Source: Albula goreensis (taxonomy: Eukaryota > Chordata > Actinopteri > Albuliformes > Albulidae). From it: DNA of 64,000 bases. The DNA is taken from contig CM040743.1 of the NCBI GenBank assembly GCA_022829145.1, forward strand, positions 29,935,646 to 29,999,645, in the 5' to 3' direction. Numbering within the stretch: the stretch's first letter is position 1; each line of letters begins with the position of its first letter. The position numbers were made by a program, and so were the translations under genes. Under the pieces are notes generated by a model. It worked only from the letters and a program-made list of their open reading frames with translations. It was not told where the DNA came from and made no database searches. Positions 1-9,151 of the stretch are shown here, in pieces.

Positions 1-244
1 TTTTTATTTTTCATACAAATTTAATGTAGTTGTCCTGGTCTCTCAGTTCTCCTCCTCCATTTCAAGTTAGTGGCTATACATTGATTGTTAAAGACAAGTA
101 TTGGTCTACAAGTAGCTTACTGCTGAATTCCCCTTTCACTGCATAAATCTGTCAACAAACATTGACTTTCCCACATGTCTCCTTAATTAGTGTCATTTAT
201 ATATTTACCATGTTTTAATGCTATACCATGTGCTCCTGTTTCAG

Positions 245-299
245 TGAGAACATTCTCATGCTATCTGAGGAGAAACAGCGGATACTTCTATTGGAAAGA
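245..299 (+). CDS. rb1cc1: rb1cc1 exon: end of coiled coil, part 1
   Basis: Acceptor TTTCAG at 239-244 and donor GTGAGT at 300-305. The exon starts with the last base of a split codon, then encodes ENILMLSEEKQRILLLER. This is a leucine/glutamate-rich heptad pattern that fits the long C-terminal coiled coil of FIP200. It ends on a codon boundary. The preceding exon was not found in bases 1-240 and is probably outside the window. Confidence 0.93.
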
Positions 300-3200
300 G
301 TGAGTGAAGTCCCGTATCGAGCTTCAAGAGTCAATATGTCAAAGGAATTTCTGATAAAGGAATTTATTGATGCATGTGGAATCTGTGTATTAATTTATTT
401 GTACTTTTACGTTTTTTAAAATGTGTGTTTGCACTTATTTCTGCAGACCTTACATATGAAGGAGGAGGAAAACAAACGGCTCAGTCAAAGACTGGTAATG
501 CTCTCATTATTTGTTCTTTTTACTGTTTCAAGCTACGTTCATGATTTTTCTTTACAATTATTATGCTGTGAATTGAATTTTTATATTACTTTGTTTTCCC
601 CATATAGTTTTCGTAAAAATAACTTCTTGGCACTAATTGATAGAAAGATACGAAGAAAACTTTTGCCAGATGGGTTTGAATAGTTCCAAGCTGTCAATTT
701 ATCTACTTGGGCAAAAATCCTTGTAACTTGTGACTCAGAGTTTCGGGTGATATTTGTAAAGTAATAACCATTTTCAGCTCAGTAGGATATTACGGTTAAA
801 ATAGCGCAAGACAAGTGCTGTGAGTGTAATGGATATCAAGAGAAGAAACAACACAGTTCATTGTGGTACTGTTTTGTGTTTCTTCCTTCATGGTTCTCAT
901 GCCATGTTTATTACCTCACTCTTACGCACAATGAGTCAGATTCTTTACACGTGACGCTGATACTTCCTACATGGATAAGCATTCGCAACACGTCTTTACG
1001 TGGCTGTACCCATAACATTTGACATAAAAATAAAGGTGCCACATCAAATAAGATTCATAAATTAAGTAGATACATGAACATTTTGGGTATGATTGAGTAG
1101 CTATTTACATTTATTGCTTGTGGTTCTGTCATTTGGGATTAATGAATCATTAAGCATCATCAGATACATGGATTTCTACCTTGTAAGAGATTTGATTGAA
1201 TGAAATTAAGCGCATTGTCGGAGGATCCACATGTGAAGCTTTAAGACATGGGAGGTCTTTTGGGTTGTACAAGCAGTGAAGGCACATGTTCATGGTACTG
1301 TGTATCCCTTGGCCAGGAAGCCCTATTCAGCTGTGCTGTTATTGGTTCAGGCCAGAGGTCCACATTGATGATGCAATCATGGCTCAGGGTTGCCAGGGAA
1401 AAATAGTGGGAAATAGAGGGGAAAACCAGATAAACTCATTAATTTCATTGTCTCTTGCAACCATGTCTCTTGCCACATGTCTGGAAGTCTGTGAATTGAA
1501 CCTATGTAGTTATGCATCTCTGTTGACATACAGTTGTCATTGGTGTTGTGTGTAAAGTTTGAAAAGAAGCAGTTGAAAAGACTGTTGAAACATGTGTGCT
1601 CTGCTATCCCCTGAGTTGATAGGAGAGTAGGGCTGAAACCATAGCTCAGTCCAAGATAGGGGAAAAAGGTTTGAGTTTTAAAAAAGACTGCAGTCAGTGC
1701 ATGTTTACGTCCAGAGTATGGTTACAGCATTTTGAATGACTTGAGCCAATATTGGGTCAGACCACATAGTCTGTGCTGAAGTGAGTGATTTAGCTGGGAT
1801 GGCAGTTAAGCAGCTACTTTTTCATAGTATGCATTAAATTGCAAAAATATGTAATGTTAGCCCATGTATTATGATTATATCACATCATGAGGTCTTTAAC
1901 AGTTTCCTCCCTCATCACTATTGTATTGACTATGTTATAGCTAATCAATATGTAGTACACAGTCAAACAATGAAAAATCAATAATTACGACCATTTTCGT
2001 AAGCAAATGGAAATGCGTTTTTTCCTTTGCAGATGTCCCAGAGCATGTCATCAGTGTCTTCGCGGCATTCAGAGAAAATCGCTATAAGAGAGTAAGTAAA
2101 TTGAACATTTTACATGCCCTTAGTGCGTGTTAGACCTTGTGTAAATATATTTCTTTTTTGTTATTTCTGTCTTTTTCTTTTAGTGTTGTCATTCATCTTA
2201 ATCGTAACGGAAAATCACAGCAGTCTGTTCTTTAAAGCTTGTTTTGTCCTGTTCACTCACATTGGAGCGTTGCCTTTCTCCTTGGTTCCTTGCTTTGTCT
2301 TGATCAGTTTTTGTTTTGTGCTGTGCTTAGTTTTCAGGTCGGAGATTTGGTTCTTATCATCTTAGATGAAAGACATGACAACTACGTACTGTTTACTGTG
2401 GGTCCGACCCTGTACTTCCTCCATTCTGAGTCTCTCACTGCCCTGGATCTCAAACCAGGTCAGTCATGCTTCCTATCAGCCATGATTATCCCAGTACTAA
2501 GTCATTAGAGCACATACAAAAGGGCCAGATTTACTAAGGAATAGTTGCAGCGCAAAATATTCGCTTTAGTAGTCCCAAATAACAAAATATTAGCAACCGA
2601 TTTACCTTAATTTTTCAGCAGGAGACATCCATAAAAAGGGTCAAATATACTTACTTGGGTTGTATGGTATACCGATACTACTGCAGTACCAAAATTTTAT
2701 TATACCGCTATTTTGCAAATGTCCAGATAACAAGGCACTGCAGAACGGGTATGGAGCAGCTAGGCTCAAGTAGTGAGGGAACCTCAAGAAAAATAAAACT
2801 CAAAATTCAGGTCAGGTAACAGATGGAACAGCCAACAAGGCCCAGCTTCATACTGCTGTGTTACAGTGTGGGAAGTAAACACCAACAGAGAGGAGAACAT
2901 TTTGAAGTGACATCATATACAAAATTAATTAGGTGTAGGCTAACGAAACAAGCAGTAGGTAATGTAAAGAAATGTTGGTATGATGTTAGATGGAGCACAA
3001 AAAGCTTTCCTACAACATAATATGGGCAAAAGACACAGCTGGTGGTCAAACAAATGAAAAGAAGATTAACACCGATTGAAACAAAGTTACTATAATGTGG
3101 CTAAGACATTCTGCTTGTTCCACCCTCTCACTTTCTGTAGATAGACTTTTCCTGACATGAACCACGGTATTTTGAAACAGCATTTAGGATTATTTGCTTT

Positions 3201-6200
3201 GCATCACACACAACCTATACATTTGTCTGATATGTTTGTTTTCTATTTCTGAACACTTGTTAATTTGGGATGGAACAACGCACACGTCACCCATACAACT
3301 GTATTTTGAAAAGATCTGGATGCCATGACATGTGAAGTCAACCGTTCACCATAGCCAACAGAATTTGGTGCTTGGTTCCTCTAGTAGTGTGATTGTCCTG
3401 TGATTGTGTAATCTATATTATGTCACTATTTTCTGTTAAGTTAACTGAAAGAGTGTAAAAGTCTTGGATGAAAGACCATCTCTTTTCTTATTCTGTTTTG
3501 CCTTTGTTCACTGTATCTTCTCCTGAGTCTGACTGCTGCTATATGTGGAGGAGGGATCACCTCATTAAGATTCCTATAATGGAGTGTGGCTATAGGCTAG
3601 TCTAGTCATCTATCAGAACAAAATTTCCTCCAGAAAAATGTCCACCTGCTTTCAGGAGTTAAAAAATTCTCACGCAAAACGGCAGGTCGCAATTACTGCA
3701 AGCAGAATAATTATTTGGCCTCATTTGCAAAATCTCCCTCGTTATAGCGCCTTCATCCCAGGTATACAAAAGCATAAATAGATTTTACTATGAATCTAAT
3801 GGAACTCATTGCGGCTGTTCAGTAGTTTGCACATAAATTATGCGAGGTTTTAACGGCTACTTTTACGCCTGAATCCTTTTTAGTAAATCTGGCAATCAGT
3901 GTCTGTCCAGTACTTGTACTGTAATACATCTCTCTAATGTGCGTGTATGTTTTTCAGAACAATGCATTTTTACCCCCCAACCTCCTGCAAACAATGTTTA
4001 AAAAAAAGAAAAGCACTTCAAATAAAATGGAAATCATCAGGGTTGATGACATGGAAACACTACTAATATGGAGCTGGGCTTCCCTTTTTCTTCAGAACAG
4101 CTTCAGTCCCTCATGGACTTCCGTTAAAGAAAATGCTCAAATTGTTTTAGTGGTATATTGGGATATTCTTCAAGATGGGATATTCTTCCTCTAGTTCTTT
4201 GAGAGATGAAGGAAGTGGATGAAGGAACTGTGATTTGCATTCAGTGTTCCAGAACTTCCCATAAACATGTTTGGATTTGGTGATAGGCGAAGCCATGGAA
4301 CTTGTCTGAGTTACAAATGGTGCTAATATATATATATTTAACAGTGTGAAACGTGGCATTGTAGTCTTGGAGTATGGGAGCATCTTGAGAAAACAATATT
4401 TGTGCCATGGATTTCGCCTGTGTGTGTTAAGTGACTCTGTAATCCTTAGCCAAAGTTCTACCATGCAGAGTAATAATTGGGAGGAGTGGTTCAGACCGTG
4501 CAGCTTGATCAGTGTAGCATAGATAGGAGGAGAGACAGAAGTTTGTTTCGCACACATTTTGCGCTCTTGACACAGTGGAGGATGAAGTGCTGAATGGTAA
4601 TTACTAGACTGCGTTATAGCGGGAAAATAAGCTCCATCTGCAAAGAAAGCTCTTCCTTCTTAGAAGAATCTTAGGTCTGAAGAACTACACCGCTTTGATT
4701 ATTTCTGGGAAAGAGCTCAGGGTCCATCCATTTGAAAATATTATGAATACTTCAATTTGAAATGAATCTTTTTGATGAATTCAGGGGATCTGGCAAGGCT
4801 TCGACTAACAAATAGGTTACCTTTTTAAGAAAAGATGTTTTTTAGCTTTTTAAGACCGATAGGAATCTGTCAAGTTTTCATTGGGTCAAGAAATGCTTTG
4901 AAGGGAGTAGAACTTGAATTGCTGTTACAAGCCCGACAATCAGTGTCAAAAAAAGGCACTGATTTAGGTGTATCCGCAGCCAGTTTGTTTTCCCTGTTCA
5001 GCTTTTAATGAATATGGATAATCGGAGAGTGATGCAGTATGACACAACACAGTAGGAGGGAAAACCTTCAAACCTCATCACTCAGCCAAGGATCTGAAGG
5101 GCAGCTTTGCGGCTGCCTGCTTTGTATTGGGAGGCAGCAATTTGAATTATTTTCATTTGAATCGTTGTTCAGAACTGGTCAGTGGAACCAGAGGCCCGAC
5201 CTGTTTTTGTAAATGTTTTTGTAAACGTATAAAATCTTTAATCAACAAACCACTAGCCCTTACCCCCCCACCACCACCACCCTTTGAAAAATCATAATCA
5301 CCGTATCATTTGTTCTTTTATCACACACTGCTTGTACCACAGTACCAATTGTTCTTTGATTTGAAAGAATTTGCATGTCTTTTGAATGAATTGAATGAGG
5401 GATCATGTTTGAACCACAGGGGAAGTCTTACCTCTTCACTCATAATAAGTTCTCGATTGTAAAGTTTTTTTTTCCCCCAACAAAAATTGTATGTACTGGG
5501 GAATGATGTTTTGGGGACTCAAGGATTGTCTTAACTGGTTGATTGACTCCTTTGTCATCTAGTGTCCCAGGCCAAAATGTTTCTGTATGGACTCTGAAAT
5601 TTCATTATCATTTGTTTTAGCATCTGGGGCTGCAAGGCGACCATGGGTTCTTGGGAAAGTGATGGAGAAGGAGTATTGCCAGGCAAAAAAGGTAATGAAT
5701 TTAATTGCCTTTATGACCAATGTGCTGATTGCAATTTCTGTTGGATATAACATGTCTTAAGCTTGTATATGGGAATGTTGGTGTTGTATATGGGAATGTT
5801 TTGTTTTGTTAAATTTATTTGATAGCACGCTGATGTGCTGTGTTTTCCTGTATTTGTAAAAGTATAATTAGTTCAGTTAAATGTCTGACTGAAAATCACT
5901 GGAACGTTGGAACTGAATTAAAACACAGTACCTCCTTGTATTATTGTAAACGAATTGCATCCAATTACAGCAGTTCAAGTCATTGATTACTAGGGTACCT
6001 AAGGGACAAAGTCATACAGTTTGCTCATAATGGAATTAAAATTACAGCTCCAAATTTTCATTACTGACTTAAGGAGGATGACTGTTTTGTCCTATCATTT
6101 AATTTCAATCTAATTTAATCTCAGCAATTAAGTGTGTTTACATTGCTAAAACGAATCCTCCCAGTAGACAGATTAATCACCGGTAAAAATTATTGATCAG

Positions 6201-6974
6201 ATTAGTTTAACATGGATATGGAATGTGATTAATCAAACTGGATGGTATAGCTGATGGTAATTACAATGACACTGCAATTATACATAGTTAGCATACTGAT
6301 ACATACAGTCGCATCTATTGATGTACAGTTTTTTTTAATAGCAATAAGATAATTAATTTATAAATTATGATTCCTAACTAAACAATAAACAACTATTTAT
6401 GCTTTATTGCTAATATTGTGTATAACCCTTTGTTACAAAAGCCAGAAGTTGCTGTTCAAATTCTCAGACTCACTATAACAGACTTGGTTATGTGCTGCAA
6501 AGTAGGTTTCACCAAGCTTTTTAATGGCACAGAAGGGCTTGCAGTATTTTTTTCAGGCAGAAACTGAATCATAGCCCTTTCATATTTTCTTTGTATGTCT
6601 ATTTCAGGTCAGCACTTCAGTATATACAGTGTTTCTATCCAAATAAATTATAACCAGGATTTTTATTGGACACTGATTGTAATGGAAACCACTATTTAAC
6701 TACTTGTAAGGACACTAGTGTATAATGTGTTTCTAACTAGTCATTAGATTTGAATTGTTCTCATGATGATACATTTTAAGGCCAGAAAATGAAGATTAAA
6801 TTGATATTGTGAGTTCATTATATGATTTCCACTCCACTTTCTGGGTTTTTGTGCAGAAACTAATATACGTCCCTCTCCTTTTCTTTTCCTCTTCAGGCGC
6901 AAAACAGATTTAAAGTTCCTTTGGGCACCAAATTCTACAGAGTGAAGGCTGTGCCCTGGAACAAGAAAGTATAA
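245..6974 (+). CDS. rb1cc1: RB1-inducible coiled-coil protein 1 (FIP200), 3' part: six last coding exons
   Basis: Scaffold of the ULK1-ATG13-ATG101 autophagy initiation complex. Its C-terminal Claw domain binds FIR motifs of cargo receptors such as p62 and CCPG1 (established for human FIP200). The exons are 245-299, 447-494, 2033-2091, 2331-2458, 5621-5691 and 6897-6974. All have AG/GT borders, and their phases join without a break into about 145 residues plus stop. The first two exons are charged coiled coil (SEEKQRILLLER, KEEENKRLSQRL). The third reads MSQSMSSVSSRHSEKIAIRD. The Claw follows from FQVGDLVLIILDERHDNY to KAVPWNKKV. These match remembered human RB1CC1 almost residue for residue. 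The lysine and arginine of the FIR-binding pocket, K1569 and R1573 in human numbering, are kept (codons 5689-5691 and 6906-6908). The rest of the 1,600-residue protein lies upstream of the window. The introns are short, as is usual in fish. Confidence 0.97.
447..494 (+). CDS. rb1cc1: rb1cc1 exon: end of coiled coil, part 2
   Basis: A 48-base, phase-0 exon between acceptor CTGCAG (441-446) and donor GTAATG (495). It encodes TLHMKEEENKRLSQRL and continues the coiled coil into the linker before the Claw. Because it is exactly 16 codons, skipping it would keep the frame. Confidence 0.95.
2033..2091 (+). CDS. rb1cc1: rb1cc1 exon: serine-rich linker to Claw
   Basis: Acceptor TTTGCAG ends at 2032; donor GTAAGT starts at 2092. 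It encodes MSQSMSSVSSRHSEKIAIR plus two bases of an aspartate codon completed by the first base of the next exon. The serine run lies between the coiled coil and the Claw and is identical to the human protein as remembered, a degree of conservation that points to a functional contact or phosphorylation site. Confidence 0.96.
2331..2458 (+). CDS. rb1cc1: rb1cc1 exon: N-terminal half of Claw domain
   Basis: Acceptor GCTTAG ends at 2330; donor GTCAGT starts at 2459. The first T completes the aspartate codon, then the exon reads FQVGDLVLIILDERHDNY, YVLFTVGPTLYFLHSES and LTALDLKP. These are the first beta strands of the Claw fold. A CAGGT further in (2335-2339) could be mistaken for a border, but only the start at 2331 keeps the phase and the conserved FQVGD start. 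Confidence 0.97.
2524..3893. mobile_element. Non-autonomous inverted-repeat DNA element in rb1cc1 intron
   Basis: The ends are a perfect 14-base inverted repeat: GCCAGATTTACTAA at 2524-2537 and its reverse complement at 3880-3893. Nothing between them codes for a transposase. The left part contains 'tggtatacc/accg' type sequence (2660-2710) common in decayed hAT-like fish repeats, so the interior may be composite. No convincing target-site duplication is visible. The element fills about 1.4 kb of the 3.2-kb intron between rb1cc1 exons ending 2458 and starting 5621. Superfamily is undetermined. Confidence 0.6.
4040..4560 (-). mobile_element. Tc1-like transposon remnant (C-terminal half of transposase)
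   Basis: Read on the minus strand, the block gives scattered but ordered Tc1 transposase matches. First comes an 'NIVFSQDAP' segment (about 4380-4410) like the second catalytic aspartate region. Then comes CLWEVLEH (about 4240-4265), like the NLWE.L region with the catalytic glutamate. Then SSLKELEEE and NIPLKQFEHF (about 4125-4200), like the usual 'eeW.nIP...i..L..Sipr' tail, and last a degraded KKGxP end. The matches fall in different frames with stops, so it is dead. A 136-residue open frame on this strand (4147-4557) is a by-product of the remnant. It sits in an rb1cc1 intron, antisense to the gene. Termini are not defined. Confidence 0.7.
5259..5283. repeat. C-rich / CCA simple repeat
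   Basis: A run of seven C followed by several CCA units inside an rb1cc1 intron. Low complexity only. Confidence 0.7.
5621..5691 (+). CDS. rb1cc1: rb1cc1 exon: middle of Claw domain
   Basis: Acceptor TTTTAG ends at 5620; donor GTAATG starts at 5692. Together with the previous G it reads ASGAARRPWVLGKVMEKEYC then QAKK. The final lysine corresponds to human K1569 of the FIR-binding pocket. The junction gives LKP-ASGA, about three residues shorter than the LKPGEGASGA of the long human isoform. No AG that would add those residues is visible just upstream, so only the short form seems possible here. Confidence 0.96.
6897..6974 (+). CDS. rb1cc1: rb1cc1 terminal coding exon: end of Claw domain
   Basis: It follows a pyrimidine tract and CTTCAG (ends 6896). 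It encodes AQNRFKVPLGTKFYRVKAV then PWNKKV and a TAA stop at 6972-6974. The arginine of NRF matches human R1573, required for p62 binding. The C-terminal WNKKV is the end of the human protein too, so the gene is complete at this end. Confidence 0.97.
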   Translation, partial: AQNRFKVPLGTKFYRVKAVPWNKKV

Positions 6975-7845
6975 TATCGTTACATTATGAGCATAAAAAA
7001 GTTTTGTGTTGCATACATTTAAAAAAAACATCTTGTGTTATTCAGAAATTCTCTTATCAGCATTGCATTAGAAAATGAAAAAAAAAAATCATTATCATGA
7101 CATGTTTTGACACTTGCAAGAACACTTTTGTTTTTGTTTTTTAACCCAGAAGATTTATAATCGTGGACCAAATAATTTCTTTTCTTTGTAAGGGCATGCC
7201 CTATACATATTGGCATAAAGCCGTCATATTGTCTGTAAATTAAACAAAAAAAGTCTTTGGATGTTATATATTAGTTCTCATCATTATGGACATTTGTCCG
7301 TTTTGTGGAAAATATCATTATCAACATAATTTCCCTGTAATGTTCTGAAAATATACATTTATTATAAATGTTTATGGAGGAATGTTCATGGCATGCATAT
7401 TGAGATATTTTTTCTTTGATTTTACTGCAGATAAATGTTGTAGTTGGAAGTGTAGATGAAATGCTGTTTGTTACTCACAACACAGTATATACTGGCCCTC
7501 TGAAAGGATAATATAGAAATGTACATTATGAGACTGAGAAAAAAATAACAGTCATCATTTGCAATCCTTAAAATGCACTTTCAGAAGAAAAAACAATGCT
7601 GTCATGGATTCAAAAAGGGAAGAAACTGTGCTGCTTTTAACATGAAACAGTGCATTACTTCCCACTATCATAGAGCGTTCATACTTACTTAGAGAGAAAT
7701 ATTTCATATTTGTGATCTTGTGTTTCATTATTGGATTAAATATGGCATTGTACATTATCCATCACGTCATACCAAGTAACAATAAATGACTGTATTGTAA
7801 AGGAATTTAGAGTTTTGAAACAATAAAGGTTTGATCCCGGGACAT
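6975..7845 (+). other. rb1cc1: rb1cc1 3' untranslated region
   Basis: AT-rich, without coding signature, directly after the rb1cc1 stop. Candidate poly(A) signals AATAAA lie at 7781-7786, 7822-7827 and 7881-7886. The middle one is followed at the right distance by a GT-rich tract (about 7848-7860), so cleavage near 7845 is the best guess. The end is inferred. Confidence 0.6.
7822..7827 (+). promoter_or_regulatory. Likely poly(A) signal of rb1cc1
   Basis: A canonical AATAAA about 850 bases after the stop, with a GT-rich element 20-35 bases downstream. Two other AATAAA copies (7781 and 7881) are alternatives. Confidence 0.55.
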
Positions 7846-8479
7846 AGTGTACTGTCTTTGTCCATCTGCAGTATCACAGGAATAAAATATTTGAACACAG
7901 TATTCATTTCCTATATTTCCACAATTTTCTGCTATTATAGATTATCTCACAAAAGCACTGACACGTTTAACTAGCTCGAGGTCAAATGTGTCTTAAAGAA
8001 GATAACTGTAGTTATAAAGATCTATTTGATTGATTTAAATTGAAAGCAATTTTTAACTTGGTTTTTATTTTGAAAAGTTTGTTAAGGTCTGGATTCATTC
8101 ATATGACAGGCCATTCATGAGCTGGTGGATATTCGTTTATAGAGCATTAATGAGTCATGTACGCCAGTAAAACATTGAGATGTCCCGTTCAAACTATGGT
8201 GTGAAATATTTAGAATGGCCGTCCTGTTTTGACATGTATTATGGAAGATCAAGGATGGGATTTTTTCCTGGTTAATCAGGAAATACTGTTTTTGCAACCT
8301 TAAATGTCTCTGTGGCCATTATTATATTGTGCCGTCATAAAGTGTAAAAGCTTGGATTTTTGTGCATATGATAACCCCGTAAAATAGGCAGATACAGAAA
8401 TGCTATATGAATGCATGTATGGGTCAGCTGTGATAGAACTCATTAAGCTTCCTCATCATGTGACTTTTGTAAGAAGTGT

Positions 8480-8800
8480 CACTCATGGGGTAGCGTCGCA
8501 ACACCAGTGCTTGATGGGTTTTATTCCTGACTGTGCCAGTGCCAGCAATGGCTAGTGGCCCCACAGATACATGCATAGCTGGATATAGCACAGCAGGGTA
8601 TGCCCTACCTCACTGTGTGTTAGTTACAACCTTGCCTGCATAACTGATTCAGTCCTGCCTGACACTGTGACTGCACAGCTCAGCTGGTGGTCTGTGGAGT
8701 GAAAAAAGCAGAGACTGGCTCCACGCACTCAAAAGGACTGACATGATAGTGACTGTAATGTAGTCCATGGCCTACCACAGTGATAGAGGACTTCTCTGAT
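8480..8800 (+). repeat. Possible old tRNA-derived SINE-like sequence
   Basis: GGGGTAGCGTCGCAACACC near 8487 followed by GTTTTATTCCTGACTGTGCC (about 8518-8537) resembles a degraded tRNA-type A-to-B box arrangement, as in fish SINEs that end the tRNA part with a 'gttc-attcc-ggctgtgcc' motif. The following GC-rich text (to about 8800) is unlike its AT-rich surroundings. Neither a clear 3' tail nor a duplication was seen. It could equally be some other old repeat. Confidence 0.3.
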
Positions 8801-8939
8801 GTGATAGGCCTACCGTTACAGAGAATCATAACAGTTGGAAGTGTATCTAATCAATTGTTCTCTTAAAATCAAAAGATAGATTAAAGCTGCAATGCAGAGA
8901 ATTTGGCACTTGCTAAGTGCTGTTTCAACCTCAGAAATT

Positions 8940-9151
8940 CGAGGTGTGGCTATTAAATAATGAGACTGATGCCCAAGAAAAACACATCTACTTCAAACGA
9001 TGCCTGACAGTGAGCTGAAGACGTGAGCAGATTGAAACTTTCAGGGTTGTTTATGCTTGCCCATTGGTCAATTTATACCACATGGTTTGCGCATGTGCGC
9101 TGTGGTTCAACTTACATAAACCCAGTCTTGTTATTTAATAGCTACACCTTG
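8940..9151. mobile_element. Mariner-type MITE with 29-base terminal inverted repeats
   Basis: The left end (8940-8968) and the reverse complement of the right end (9123-9151) agree at 25 of 29 positions. The core is GGTGT.GCTATTAAATAA followed by GACTG, a terminus I associate with mariner elements. Total length is 212 bases with no coding capacity, so it is a miniature element. A TA follows the right end but the left flank is TT, so the TA target duplication is imperfect or eroded. It lies about 1.1 kb downstream of the rb1cc1 3' end. Confidence 0.85.

Noticed and set aside
1-240. Search for the previous rb1cc1 exon
   Set aside because: No acceptor-donor pair with an in-phase coiled-coil frame was found; that exon most likely lies before the window.
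4147-4557. 136-residue frame on the minus strand in an rb1cc1 intron
   Set aside because: Explained as part of a decayed Tc1-like transposase; not a host gene.
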